DNA of 64,000 bases from Falsiruegeria litorea R37. Its GTDB lineage: Bacteria; Pseudomonadota; Alphaproteobacteria; Rhodobacterales; Rhodobacteraceae. Of this stretch, positions 28,862 through 37,799 are shown one piece after another. Every line of letters begins with the position of its first letter. Position 1 is the stretch's first letter. Below the pieces are notes generated by a model. It did not search any database. It was not told the DNA's origin and saw only the letters and a list, made by a program, of their open reading frames with translations. A program made the position numbers and the translations under genes. Location of the stretch: contig NZ_FWFO01000001.1 of assembly GCF_900172225.1 (NCBI RefSeq), forward strand, positions 1,984,001 through 2,048,000, in the 5' to 3' direction.

Positions 28862-29003
28862 GAATTTGCCCTCGAAACGGATTTTGGTTTGTTTTGCGCA
28901 GCTTACTCAACCAAGCGCCGAGTTCATAGGGCAATGTTAAGCACTTACGGCTAGTTCGAGGGGAATTTGGATAGGGATTTGCCGACTGTCATCGCGTTGA
29001 ACC

Positions 29004-29087
29004 AAAAAAAAGGCCGAGCACTAAGCTCGGCCGAAGTCCAACAGGGAGGTATGAAGGTGACCAGCGTTTCAGCATCATCGCCTTCGA
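29004..29087 (-). ncRNA. Candidate small RNA or leader with intrinsic terminator
   Basis: On the minus strand a strong terminator, GGCCGAGC-5-GCTCGGCC plus eight T (29004-29032), lies 140 bases behind the lysR stop and about 150 bases before mscS. About 55 bases upstream of that stem is a possible promoter, TTGATC-17-TAAATG (29121-29093), which would give an RNA of about 84 nt containing an exposed CCUCCCUG. A separate hairpin already ends lysR. It could instead be an attenuator in the mscS leader. No homology was checked. Confidence 0.4.
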
Positions 29088-29144
29088 GAGTTCATTTAGG
29101 TGGCAGTTTATGAACGATCAAGGTTTTTAATGTCACGCTATTGA

Positions 29145-29166
29145 CATTCCCGATATGCCGGGAATG
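29145..29166 (-). terminator. Inverted repeat after lysR, probable terminator
   Basis: CATTCCCG and CGGGAATG are perfect 8-bp arms around a 6-base loop, 6 bases after the lysR stop. No strong T-run follows, so efficiency is doubtful. Confidence 0.55.
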
Positions 29167-29172
29167 CATAGC

Positions 29173-30078
29173 TCAGATTTTTCCTTGCTGACGCAGTTGC
29201 TTGCGGTGCGCAATGATCTCGTCCTGAACGAAATCTTTGAAGGCCGCGACCCTTTGCGAATGCCGCAACTCCTCTGGGTAGGCCAAGAATACAGGCACAT
29301 CCGCAGATTCCGTTTCGGTCATCACATGCACCAGATCGGGGAAATCCTGTGTGACATAGTCAGGCAGCACACCGATCCCCAGATTGTGCAACACGCCCTG
29401 CAGAACACCGAAGTAGTTGTTCACCGTCAAAAGCGATTGCGGGTTATGCCCCATCAGCGTCTGCACCAGCAGCGCGCCGGCCCCAACCTGGGCCGCGCTT
29501 GTATTCTGGCAAATCAGTCGATGTTTTACGATGTCATCGATTCCATCTGGAATGCCGTGCTGGTTGAGATACTCGCGCGATGCGTAAAGCTGCATGCGAA
29601 CGGTCATCAATCGCTTGCGGATCAGATCGGCCTGGCTTGGCTCTTTCATGCGGATGGCAACATCTGCCTCACGCATCGGCAAATCCAGCACGCGCTCTTC
29701 CAGCATCAGGTCGACTTTGAGGTCTGGGTACTTTTCATAGAGCTTGGGCAGACGCGGTGCGAGCCAAAGGGTGCCGAACCCAAAGGTTGTGGTGACGCGA
29801 AGCTCGCCAAACACTTCCTCTTCGCTGTCTCGAATGCGCGCGGCCGCAGCATCCAGCCGTTTGCTCATGGCGCTGGTGGCGTCAAATAGCAGTTCCCCTT
29901 GTTCCGTCAGAATCAGGCCGCGGGCGTGGCGGTGGAACAGCGTGGAATTCAGGGACTCCTCAAGCGCGCGGATTTGGCGACTGACGGCGGATTGCGACAG
30001 ATTCAGTTTGTCTCCCGCATGCGTCAAGCTGCCTGCGTCGGCCACTGCGTGAAAAATTCTTAGTTTATCCCAGTCCAT
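29173..30078 (-). CDS. LysR-type transcriptional regulator
   Basis: A 301-residue protein with an N-terminal winged HTH (FHAVADAGSLTHAGDKLNLS, QSAVSRQIRALE) and a C-terminal co-inducer domain of the GcvA/CbbR-like fold (GELRVTTTFGFGTLWLAPRL). ATG 30078 is used. It is divergent from the indolepyruvate ferredoxin oxidoreductase gene with a 181-base gap, which contains an inverted repeat. Control of that gene is the simplest reading but is inference. Confidence 0.88.
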   Translation of the reverse strand: MDWDKLRIFHAVADAGSLTHAGDKLNLSQSAVSRQIRALEESLNSTLFHRHARGLILTEQGELLFDATSAMSKRLDAAAARIRDSEEEVFGELRVTTTFGFGTLWLAPRLPKLYEKYPDLKVDLMLEERVLDLPMREADVAIRMKEPSQADLIRKRLMTVRMQLYASREYLNQHGIPDGIDDIVKHRLICQNTSAAQVGAGALLVQTLMGHNPQSLLTVNNYFGVLQGVLHNLGIGVLPDYVTQDFPDLVHVMTETESADVPVFLAYPEELRHSQRVAAFKDFVQDEIIAHRKQLRQQGKI

Positions 30079-30179
30079 TGTCCCAACTTTCGATTTGGAG
30101 CCGACGCCCTATATCAAAGGCATGCCAATGGCCACAATCAACCGTCTTGCTGTCGCAGAAGGCAAAAAAGCCACTATAC

Positions 30180-30198
30180 AGGTCAGTATTTGTGACCT
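30180..30198. promoter_or_regulatory. Inverted repeat upstream of indolepyruvate oxidoreductase gene
   Basis: AGGTCA-7-TGACCT is a perfect inverted repeat 61 bases before the ATG. It overlaps the end of a TATACA -10-like sequence (30175-30180). It could be a repressor site; the regulator is unknown. Confidence 0.45.
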
Positions 30199-30259
30199 AA
30201 AGTGAGCGATGAGAGGGGAAAATACCCTGGCAAACTAATCTGACGTGGGGAGACGTTTG

Positions 30260-33200
30260 ATGAGTCAGCACGAAATTTCGCTGAACGACCGCTTTGACCT
30301 GAACAAGAAACAGGTCCTGCTGAACGGCACACAGGCGCTGGTGCGCTTGATGCTGATGCAAAAGGCGCGGGACGAGGCGGCAGGCCACAATACGGCAGGG
30401 CTGGTGACGGGCTATCGCGGCTCGCCTCTTGGTGCCGTCGACATGCAGATGAACCGCGCCGCCAAGCAATTGGCCGAGGCGGATGTCACGTTTCAATATG
30501 GTCTGAACGAGGATCTGGCAGCCACTGCGCTTTGGGGGTCGCAACAGGCGGGTTTGCGTGGCGACGGCAAATACGACGGCGTCTTTGGCCTTTGGTACGG
30601 AAAAGGGCCCGGTGTTGACCGGTCCGGCGACGCGATCCGGCACGCAAACATGGCAGGCACCGCCCCGTTGGGCGGTGTGGTCATGGCTATGGGCGATGAC
30701 CACACCGGCGAAAGCTCGACCGTGTTGCATCAGTCGGAATGGGCCTTGATGGATGCCTATATGCCGATTGTCAGCCCTGCAGGTGTGCAGGAGATCCTGG
30801 ATTACGGCCTTTATGGCATGGCGTTGTCGCGGTTTTCGGGCCTGTGGGTGGGCCTGAAGACGATGAAAGACACGATCGAGGTCACATCCGTGGTCGATGG
30901 CGACCCGAACCGGATGCAGATCGTCACGCCCGAGTTTGACATGCCCGAGGGTGGGCTGAACATCCGTCTGGTGGACGACCGCACCCCGCAAGAGGCACGG
31001 ATCATCGATCACAAACGCTTTGCGGCCGAGGCATTCAGCCATGCCAACAAGATGGACAAACGTGTCTGGGGCAAAGCCGGGGCCAAGATCGGTTTTGTTG
31101 CGGCTGGCAAGAACTGGCTGGATCTGGTCCATGCCATGGCTTTGCTCAACATTGACGAGACCGAGGCCGAGCGGCTTGGGATCACGACCTATAAAGTCGG
31201 GCAGGTGTTCCCGCTGGATATGAAGGGGTTCCATGATTGGGCCGAAGGTCTCGACCTGATCGTTGTGGTCGAGGAAAAACGCAAGCTGATCGAGGTGCAG
31301 ATCAAGGAGGCGATCTTTGATGACCGCCGGGGTCGGCGTGTCTGGGGTTGGCACAAAGGTGGCGGCGCGGGGTCGATGCATGGGCCCGAGCTGTTCCCGA
31401 CCCGTGGTGCGCTTGATCCGATCATGATCGCCGAGAAGCTGGGCACTATCCTGATCGAAGAGGGGCACGACACGGACGGCGTTCGCGCCGGGCTGCAGGC
31501 TTTGGATGACGCGCGCCGGTCGGACAATGCGCAAGAGATCGCAGCGCGCCTGCCGTATTTCTGCTCGGGCTGCCCGCATAACACCGGGACCAAGGTGCCG
31601 GACGGCAGCCGCGCCTATGCCGGCATTGGCTGCCATTTCATGGTGCAGTGGATGGACCGCGAGACGCTTGGCTATACCCATATGGGCGGTGAAGGGGCGA
31701 ACTGGATCGGCGAGGCGCCGTTTTCAACCACCGATCACGTGTTCCAGAACCTGGGCGACGGGACTTACAACCATTCGGGTGTCCAGGCGATCCGTGCTGC
31801 CTTGGCCGCCGGAACGAACATCACTTACAAGATCCTGTACAATGATGCCGTCGCGATGACGGGGGGACAGGACAACGAGGGCGGCCTGAGTGCCGAGCGC
31901 ATCGTGGCCGAAGTCAAGGCAATGGGGGTTACACATGTCGCCGTGGTCTATGACGAGAAAGAAGACGTGAACTTCAAGGCGCTGCCTGCGGGCATCGAGA
32001 CCCATGAGCGCGCCGAGCTGATGAACGTGCAAGAGAAGTTCCGCGAGATCGAAGGCGTCAGCGCCATCGTGTACATCCAGACCTGCGCCGCCGAAAAACG
32101 CCGCCGCCGCAAGCGGGGCACCTTCCCGGACCCGGACAAGCGCGTGTTCATCAACACCGACATCTGCGAGGGCTGCGGTGATTGCGGCGTACAGTCGAAC
32201 TGTGTCTCGATCGTGCCCAAGGAAACTGAACTGGGCCGCAAGCGGGCAATTGACCAATCCAGCTGCAACAAGGATTTCTCTTGCGTCAAAGGGTTCTGTC
32301 CGTCGTTTGTCACGCTAGAGGGCGCCAAGCTGCGCAAGGAAGCCACGACTGAGATTGATTTGCCTGATCTCCCGATGCCAGAGGTGCCGACGATCAATGG
32401 CACCCACAATGTGGTGATCACGGGCGTGGGTGGTACCGGTGTCGTGACCATCGGCGCTGTTCTGGCACAGGCCGCGCAAATTGATGGCAAGGGTGCCGGT
32501 ATGATGGAAATGGCCGGGCTGGCGCAAAAGGGTGGGGCGGTTCATATCCACTGTCGCCTGGCCAATGATCCCGACGACATCAGCGCCATCCGTGTAGCCA
32601 CCGGTGAATGTGACGCGCTGATCGGTGGTGATCTGGTGGTCAGCGCCGGGGCCAAGACCATCGGTCTGCTGCGCAACGAGACGGCCGGTGCCGTGGTCAA
32701 CTCTCATGAAATCATCACCGGGGATTTCACCCGTAACACCGAATTCCAGATCCCGTCTGACCGGCTGGAGCTGGCGCTCGAGGCACGTCTGAAAGATCGG
32801 CTCGCGCTGTTCGATGCGTCTGATCTGGCGCGCGCTGTGATGGGCGATTCCATCTTCTCGAACATGATGGTCTTTGGCGCGGCTTGGCAGCGCGGTCTGC
32901 TTCCACTCAGCCATGACGCGATCATGGCGGCCATTGAGCTGAACGGGGCTGCGGTTGAGCGCAACAAACGCGCGTTCGAAATTGGCCGTTGGGCCGTGCT
33001 GCATCCTGATCAAGTGGCCAAGGTGCTGACACCCAATGTGGTCGAGCTGCCCAAGTCACTGGACGAAAAGACTGCCTATCGCATGGATCACCTGACCGCC
33101 TATCAGAGCAAGCGATTGGCGAAACGCTATGCCAAGATGCTCGACGGGATCGAAGATGCCGAGCTGAAAGAGGCGGTGGCCTTGGGCTATCACAAGCTCT

Positions 33201-33682
33201 TGTCCTACAAGGATGAATACGAGGTTGCGCGCCTGCTTCTGGACAGTCGGAACAAGGCCGCGGCCGAGTTTGACGGCGACCTGAAGATGACCCTGCACCT
33301 GGCACCGCCGATCCTGGGCGGCACCGGTCCGGATGGGCGCCCCAAGAAGCGCGAGTTCGGGGAATGGATGCTTGGGCCCATGAAGCTGTTGTCGCGCATG
33401 AAAGGCCTGCGGGGCACGCCTCTCGACATCTTTGGCTATACATCCGAGCGCAAGATGGAACGCGCACTGATCCGTCAGTATGAAAAGGACATGAAAGATG
33501 CGCTGGCCAAGTTAAGCCCAGAAACCAAGGACGCAGTTTGCGCGCTTGCGCGGTTGCCCTTGGATATTCGCGGCTTTGGCCCGGTCAAAATGCAAAACGA
33601 AGCCAAGGCTGCCAAACGTCGCGAAGAGCTGCTAGCCGCGATCCGCCAGGGTGGCGCTGACCTGAAGCAGGCGGCTGAGTAA
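30260..33682 (+). CDS. Indolepyruvate ferredoxin oxidoreductase, fused alpha-beta
   Basis: The 1140-residue enzyme oxidatively decarboxylates aryl pyruvates from aromatic amino acids to acyl-CoA with ferredoxin. The N-terminal alpha part has TGYRGSPLGAVDMQM and GDDHTGESST; the TPP-binding region has CSGCPHNTGT and GGEGANWIG; two [4Fe-4S] motifs follow near residue 636 (CEGCGDC...C, then C...CVKGFCP), and a C-terminal gamma-like domain has GVGGTGVVTIGAVLAQAA. The single-chain form is normal in Proteobacteria. ATG 30260 has GGGGAGA before it. Confidence 0.92.
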   Translation: MSQHEISLNDRFDLNKKQVLLNGTQALVRLMLMQKARDEAAGHNTAGLVTGYRGSPLGAVDMQMNRAAKQLAEADVTFQYGLNEDLAATALWGSQQAGLRGDGKYDGVFGLWYGKGPGVDRSGDAIRHANMAGTAPLGGVVMAMGDDHTGESSTVLHQSEWALMDAYMPIVSPAGVQEILDYGLYGMALSRFSGLWVGLKTMKDTIEVTSVVDGDPNRMQIVTPEFDMPEGGLNIRLVDDRTPQEARIIDHKRFAAEAFSHANKMDKRVWGKAGAKIGFVAAGKNWLDLVHAMALLNIDETEAERLGITTYKVGQVFPLDMKGFHDWAEGLDLIVVVEEKRKLIEVQIKEAIFDDRRGRRVWGWHKGGGAGSMHGPELFPTRGALDPIMIAEKLGTILIEEGHDTDGVRAGLQALDDARRSDNAQEIAARLPYFCSGCPHNTGTKVPDGSRAYAGIGCHFMVQWMDRETLGYTHMGGEGANWIGEAPFSTTDHVFQNLGDGTYNHSGVQAIRAALAAGTNITYKILYNDAVAMTGGQDNEGGLSAERIVAEVKAMGVTHVAVVYDEKEDVNFKALPAGIETHERAELMNVQEKFREIEGVSAIVYIQTCAAEKRRRRKRGTFPDPDKRVFINTDICEGCGDCGVQSNCVSIVPKETELGRKRAIDQSSCNKDFSCVKGFCPSFVTLEGAKLRKEATTEIDLPDLPMPEVPTINGTHNVVITGVGGTGVVTIGAVLAQAAQIDGKGAGMMEMAGLAQKGGAVHIHCRLANDPDDISAIRVATGECDALIGGDLVVSAGAKTIGLLRNETAGAVVNSHEIITGDFTRNTEFQIPSDRLELALEARLKDRLALFDASDLARAVMGDSIFSNMMVFGAAWQRGLLPLSHDAIMAAIELNGAAVERNKRAFEIGRWAVLHPDQVAKVLTPNVVELPKSLDEKTAYRMDHLTAYQSKRLAKRYAKMLDGIEDAELKEAVALGYHKLLSYKDEYEVARLLLDSRNKAAAEFDGDLKMTLHLAPPILGGTGPDGRPKKREFGEWMLGPMKLLSRMKGLRGTPLDIFGYTSERKMERALIRQYEKDMKDALAKLSPETKDAVCALARLPLDIRGFGPVKMQNEAKAAKRREELLAAIRQGGADLKQAAE

Positions 33683-33717
33683 TACCGTCACACTGTTGTC
33701 ATGCAATCTTTGCAAAA

Positions 33718-33748
33718 TGGATGCCCGTTCTTATCTATCGGGCATCCA
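33718..33748. repeat. Perfect 10-bp inverted repeat before the acyltransferase gene
   Basis: TGGATGCCCG and CGGGCATCCA are separated by 11 bases. The repeat ends 3 bases before the SD (CGGAGACG) of the next gene. Confidence 0.75.
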
Positions 33749-33761
33749 AACGGAGACGACC

Positions 33762-34640
33762 ATGACCTCGCGCCGCCACATCGCTCGCGACATTTCTTAC
33801 GCTCATTCGGCTGCCACTAAGGGCGGGCGCACTGTCATTCGGCTGATGGAGAACTCCACCGGGCGGATCGGCCTGATCAAGCGAGCGGACGGGTATGAGC
33901 GGGACGTGGCAAACGGGCGTGACTTCTGGTCGGTGATGGTCGAGCGTTATGGCCTGTCGTTGGATGTGATCGGCGGATCACTATCGAACATCCCACAGGA
34001 CGGCCCGCTGATCCTGATTGCAAATCACCCCTATGGCATTCTCGATGGGCTGATGATGGGCCATATCCTGTCGCAAACGCGCGGCGATTTCCGCATTCTG
34101 GCGCATCGGGTGTTCCGCAAGGCCGAAGATATCAACCGGATCATCCTGCCGATCTCGTTTGACCAGACGAAAGAGGCGATGAAGCTGAACCTGGACACGC
34201 GCAAGACCTCGCTGAACTATCTTGGTCGGGGCGGCGCGATCGGGATCTTTCCGGGGGGCACCGTCAGCACTGCGGTCAAGCCATTTGGTCAGCCTATGGA
34301 TCCCGGTTGGCGCGGGTTTACTGCGCGAATGGTGGGCAAATCGAACGCCACGGTTGTCCCGGTTTACTTCGACGGCCACACCAGTCGCCTGTTCCAGATC
34401 GCCAGCCATCTGCACAACACTCTGCGCATGGGGCTTTTGATCAAAGAGTTCAAAAAGCGCGTCGATACGCCGGTGAAAGTTGTGGTGGGAGACCCCATTG
34501 GCCGTGACATTCTGGACCCGATGGCAAAAGATAGCCGCGCGATGATGGATTTCCTGCGCAAAGCCACGTATGAGCTGTCTCCGAAGCCGTTGAAGTCTTA
34601 CGACTACGGCTATGAGTTTGAGGAACGGCATCGCGCCTAA
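33762..34640 (+). CDS. PlsC-like lysophospholipid acyltransferase
   Basis: A 292-residue protein of the glycerophospholipid acyltransferase superfamily. The catalytic block is [10 protein letters not shown], in the hemolysin/OlsA-like NHPxxxLDG form, followed by [17 protein letters not shown] and the binding motif [10 protein letters not shown]. It probably acylates a lysophospholipid, lyso-ornithine lipid or similar at the membrane. The exact acceptor is unknown. ATG 33762 has a good SD (CGGAGACG). Its stop is 7 bases before the murI start, so the two are likely cotranscribed. Confidence 0.85.
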   Translation: MTSRRHIARDISYAHSAATKGGRTVIRLMENSTGRIGLIKRADGYERDVANGRDFWSVMVERYGLSLDVIGGSLSNIPQDGPLILIANHPYGILDGLMMGHILSQTRGDFRILAHRVFRKAEDINRIILPISFDQTKEAMKLNLDTRKTSLNYLGRGGAIGIFPGGTVSTAVKPFGQPMDPGWRGFTARMVGKSNATVVPVYFDGHTSRLFQIASHLHNTLRMGLLIKEFKKRVDTPVKVVVGDPIGRDILDPMAKDSRAMMDFLRKATYELSPKPLKSYDYGYEFEERHRA

Positions 34641-34647
34641 GGGGCAA

Positions 34648-35457
34648 ATGGCAGTAGGTATCTTTGATTCTGGTCTGGGCGGGTTGACTGTCCTGAACGC
34701 GGCGCAAAAGCGGCTGCCTGACGTGGATTTTCTGTACTATGCAGACAGCGATCACGCGCCGTATGGCGTGCGTGATGCCGAAGATATCTTTCAGCTCACC
34801 AACAAGGCGGTGCATCATCTTTGGGATGCGGGCTGTAACCTGGTGATCCTGGCTTGCAATACCGCCAGTGCGGCGGCGCTGCGCCGGATGCAGGAGGCGG
34901 GCGTGCCCGAGGGCAAACGGGTGCTGGGTGTGTTCGTGCCGCTGATCGAAGCACTGACCGAGCGGAACTGGGGCGACAACTCTCCGCCGCGTGAGGTGGA
35001 AACCAAGCACGTCGCTTTGTTTGCCACGCCCGCGACCGTGATGAGCCGCGCCTTTCAGCGGGAACTCGCGTTCCGTGCGATTGGTGTGGACGTCGAAGCG
35101 CAGGCCTGCGGCGGTGTTGTCGATGCTATCGAAGACGGCGACATGATCCTCGCCGAAGCATTGGTGCGCTCGCATGTCGAAGCGCTGCAACGCAAAATGC
35201 CGCACCCCCAAGCGGCTATTCTGGGCTGCACACATTATCCACTGATGGAAGAGGCGTTTCAGACCGCATTGGGCCCGGACGTCAAGGTGTTCAGCCAAGG
35301 GCGGCTCGTGGCCGATTCATTGGCCGACTATCTGGATCGTCACCCGCATATGCTGGGTTCTGGCGATGCGGGTTTTCTGACCACGGGCAACCCGAACCGC
35401 GTCAGTGACCGGGCGACGCAGTTCCTCCGACGACAAATCACCTTTCAAGCCGCTTGA
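34648..35457 (+). CDS. murI: Glutamate racemase
   Basis: The 269-residue cytoplasmic enzyme supplies D-glutamate for peptidoglycan. It has [22 protein letters not shown], one catalytic Cys in [11 protein letters not shown] near residue 70, and the second in GCTHYPLM near residue 194. The length is normal. ATG 34648 with AAGGGG upstream follows the acyltransferase gene closely. Two hairpins lie in the gap to argC. Confidence 0.96.
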   Translation: MAVGIFDSGLGGLTVLNAAQKRLPDVDFLYYADSDHAPYGVRDAEDIFQLTNKAVHHLWDAGCNLVILACNTASAAALRRMQEAGVPEGKRVLGVFVPLIEALTERNWGDNSPPREVETKHVALFATPATVMSRAFQRELAFRAIGVDVEAQACGGVVDAIEDGDMILAEALVRSHVEALQRKMPHPQAAILGCTHYPLMEEAFQTALGPDVKVFSQGRLVADSLADYLDRHPHMLGSGDAGFLTTGNPNRVSDRATQFLRRQITFQAA

Positions 35458-35473
35458 CGCTGATCAAGGACGG

Positions 35474-35515
35474 CGGGCATCTTGCCCGGTAACTCCGGAC
35501 CGCAGCGCGCGGTCC
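35474..35515. repeat. Two short hairpins between murI and argC
   Basis: CGGGCA-TCT-TGCCCG (35474-35488) and GGACCGC-5-GCGGTCC (35497-35515). They end 35 bases before the argC start and lack T-runs. Confidence 0.6.
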
Positions 35516-35550
35516 ATGACTGCACGACATATGAAGAGAAGAGGTCTGAC

Positions 35551-36579
35551 ATGACCCACAAGATCGCAATTCTGGGCGCCAGCGGGTACACCGGCGCCGA
35601 ACTGGTGCGGCTGATCGCCGAACACCCGAACATGGACATCGTGGCGCTTGCCGCCGAGCGTAAGGCGGGCATGAGCATGGCCCAGGTGTTCCCGCACTTG
35701 CGCCACATGAACTTGCCGGATCTGTGCAAGATCAGCGAGATCGATTTCAGCCAGATCGACCTATGTTTCTGCGCCTTGCCGCACAAGACCAGCCAAGAGG
35801 TCATTCGCGAGCTGCCCAAGACCCTGAAGATCGTCGACCTGTCGGCGGATTTCCGGCTACGTGACCCGGCGGAGTATGAAAAGTGGTACGGCAACCCGCA
35901 CGTCGCTTTGGAACAGCAGGAAGAGGCCGTATATGGCCTGACCGAGTTCTATCGTGATGATATCCGGTCGGCGCGGTTGGTGGCTGGTACAGGCTGTAAC
36001 GCGGCCACGGGTCAGTATGTGCTGCGGCCGCTGATCGCGGCGAATGTGATTGATTTGGACGACATCATTCTGGACCTCAAATGCGCCGTGTCTGGCGCGG
36101 GACGGAGCCTGAAGGAAAACCTGCTGCATGCCGAGCTGAGCGAGGGCTATAACGCCTATGCCGTTGGCGGCACCCACCGGCACCTGGGCGAGTTCGATCA
36201 GGAGTTTTCAAAGATCGCGGGCCGGACGGTGCATGTGCAGTTCACACCGCATCTGGTTCCTGCAAACCGGGGTATTCTGGCGACAACTTACGTTCACGGT
36301 GATCCGCAGAGCATTTATGAGACGCTGTGCCACGCCTACGAAAACGAACCCTTCATCCAGATGTTGCCGTTTGGCGAGGCGCCGTCGACGCATCATGTGC
36401 GCGGCTCGAACTTCTGCCACATTGGGGTGACGGCGGATCGGATCGAACGACGCGCCATCGTGATCGGGGCCTTGGATAACCTGACAAAAGGTAGCAGTGG
36501 CCAGGCCTTGCAGAACGCCAACCTGATGTTAGGTGAGGACGAGACGCGCGGCCTGATGATGGCGCCCCTGTTCCCGTAA
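35551..36579 (+). CDS. argC: N-acetyl-gamma-glutamyl-phosphate reductase
   Basis: The 342-residue enzyme makes N-acetylglutamate semialdehyde in arginine synthesis using NADPH. It has the Rossmann start [15 protein letters not shown], the [12 protein letters not shown] segment, LSADFRLRD, the catalytic Cys in [11 protein letters not shown] near residue 148, and [13 protein letters not shown]. It belongs to the long type 1 family. ATG 35551 matches the family start and has AAGAGG upstream. The gene is 19 bases before ccmE and may be cotranscribed with it. Confidence 0.96.
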   Translation: MTHKIAILGASGYTGAELVRLIAEHPNMDIVALAAERKAGMSMAQVFPHLRHMNLPDLCKISEIDFSQIDLCFCALPHKTSQEVIRELPKTLKIVDLSADFRLRDPAEYEKWYGNPHVALEQQEEAVYGLTEFYRDDIRSARLVAGTGCNAATGQYVLRPLIAANVIDLDDIILDLKCAVSGAGRSLKENLLHAELSEGYNAYAVGGTHRHLGEFDQEFSKIAGRTVHVQFTPHLVPANRGILATTYVHGDPQSIYETLCHAYENEPFIQMLPFGEAPSTHHVRGSNFCHIGVTADRIERRAIVIGALDNLTKGSSGQALQNANLMLGEDETRGLMMAPLFP

Positions 36580-36598
36580 CTCTGACGCGGAGGAAGAC

Positions 36599-37042
36599 AT
36601 GAAGTCGCTCAAGAAGCAGCGCCGCATCCAGGTGATCATTTTGACCATCGTGGCCCTGATCGTGGCCACCGGGCTGATCGGCTATGCCATGCGCGATGGC
36701 ATCAACTTCTTCCGCGCGCCCAGCCAGATAATGGCCGAACCACCAGCCCCGACCGAAGTGTTCCGCATCGGCGGCCTGGTCGAGGAAGGAAGCATCGAAC
36801 GTGGCGAGGGGACGGTTGTACGTTTTGCCGTGACAGATGGCGGGGCAACGGTTCCGGTCGAATTCTCGGGCGTTTTGCCGGACCTGTTTGCCGAGAACCA
36901 AGGCATGGTCGGCACTGGAAAATACGTCAACGGTGTCTTTCAGGCCTCTGAAATTCTTGCGAAACATGACGAAACCTATATGCCCAAGGAAGTTGTCGAT
37001 GCTTTGAAGGAGCAGGGCGTGTATCAAGGCCAGGACAGCTGA
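36599..37042 (+). CDS. ccmE: Cytochrome c maturation heme chaperone CcmE
   Basis: A 147-residue periplasmic protein anchored by one N-terminal helix (IILTIVALIVATGLIGYAM), then an OB-fold (FRIGGLVEEGSIERG, VEFSGVLPDLFAENQGMVGTGKY). The heme is bound covalently through His in AKHDETYMP near residue 123, with Tyr four residues later. It receives heme from CcmC and passes it to the CcmF/CcmH ligase. SD GGAGGAAG precedes ATG 36599. The endolysin and holin genes separate it from ccmF. Confidence 0.96.
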   Translation: MKSLKKQRRIQVIILTIVALIVATGLIGYAMRDGINFFRAPSQIMAEPPAPTEVFRIGGLVEEGSIERGEGTVVRFAVTDGGATVPVEFSGVLPDLFAENQGMVGTGKYVNGVFQASEILAKHDETYMPKEVVDALKEQGVYQGQDS

Positions 37043-37051
37043 AGGCAGCTG

Positions 37052-37098
37052 GCGCCGCCTGCCTGCGGCGCTCGTATTTGGAACAAGAAGAAACAAGG
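37052..37098 (+). repeat. Hairpin-plus-tail repeat element, copy A
   Basis: GCGCCGC-6-GCGGCGC (37052-37071) is followed by GTATTTGGAACAAGAAGAAA (37074-37093), then a terminator stem. It belongs to the same family as copies at 23084, 41741 and 48347. Confidence 0.7.
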
Positions 37099-37129
37099 GG
37101 CGTTGCTTTGGCAGCGCCCTTGTTCTTTT
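37092..37129 (+). terminator. Terminator after ccmE
   Basis: AACAAGGGGCG and CGCCCTTGTT pair with one bulged G, then TCTTTT follows. It ends the ccmE transcript before the lysis genes. Confidence 0.8.
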
Positions 37130-37187
37130 GGCGCCGTTAACCGGGCTGTGGCGTGATCTACGTCTATTCTGATGTAGGACCAACTCA

Positions 37188-37799
37188 ATGCTGACAGTGG
37201 AACAGATCGCAGAAGAGATCGTTGCCCGCGAGGGCGGCTATGTGAATGATCCCGATGATCCGGGCGGGGCGACCAAGTTTGGTGTCACGATCCATACAAT
37301 GCGGCGGTTGGGGATGGATCTAACTGGTGATGGCCGGGTTTCGGTTGCGGACGTCAAGGCGTTGAGCCGGACGCAGGCGGTCGAGATTTTTGTCGATCAC
37401 TATTTCAACCGTCCCCGGATCAACCGCTTGCCCAAGATCATTCAGCCTTCGGTCTTTGACATGTATGTCAACGCAGGCGGAAATGCGGTGAAAATTCTGC
37501 AGCGACTGCTGCGGGACATGGGGTTTGCGGTTTCGGTCGATGGTGCCTTGGGGCCACAGACCGAGGGGGCGGCGGCGAAGGCGGCAGAGCAGGGCGCATT
37601 GGCTTTTCGGGATGCTTATGGCGTCGCACGTCGGAACTACTACTTCCGGCTGGCAGACCAGCGCGTACAAAGCCGCAAATACGCCCGTACACGGCGTGGC
37701 GATAAAGGCGGCTGGATCAAACGGGCCGAAGAATTCATCTCGCCGCGCTATCACCTGACAGAGGCTCAATTTCAGAAAAGGGTAGGGGCATGGGGTTGA
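37188..37799 (+). CDS. GH108-type N-acetylmuramidase endolysin, likely GTA lysis gene
   Basis: A 203-residue peptidoglycan hydrolase. The catalytic Glu is in REGGYVNDPDDPGG (E15 of EGGY), followed by TKFGVT, and the C-terminal half has a peptidoglycan-binding-3-like helix set (GALGPQTEGAAAK). It has no signal peptide, which fits holin-dependent release. The next gene, a holin, overlaps its end by 10 bases. In Rhodobacter capsulatus an endolysin-holin pair outside the structural cluster lyses cells that release gene transfer agent; this pair looks the same. A prophage origin is an alternative. No phage structural genes are nearby. Confidence 0.85.
   Translation: MLTVEQIAEEIVAREGGYVNDPDDPGGATKFGVTIHTMRRLGMDLTGDGRVSVADVKALSRTQAVEIFVDHYFNRPRINRLPKIIQPSVFDMYVNAGGNAVKILQRLLRDMGFAVSVDGALGPQTEGAAAKAAEQGALAFRDAYGVARRNYYFRLADQRVQSRKYARTRRGDKGGWIKRAEEFISPRYHLTEAQFQKRVGAWG

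Noticed and set aside
29001-29065. Short frame (about 29 codons) reading through the candidate small-RNA terminator on the minus strand
   Set aside because: It depends on reading the terminator stem and T-run as codons; the terminator explains these bases better.
30197-31681. 494-codon open frame on the minus strand opposite the indolepyruvate oxidoreductase start
   Set aside because: No domain, and it overlaps a well-supported gene and its promoter region.
35454-35467. FNR/Anr-like site TTGAC-N4-ATCAA
   Set aside because: It overlaps the murI stop, and argC is not expected to be under FNR control; one mismatch and chance occurrence are likely.
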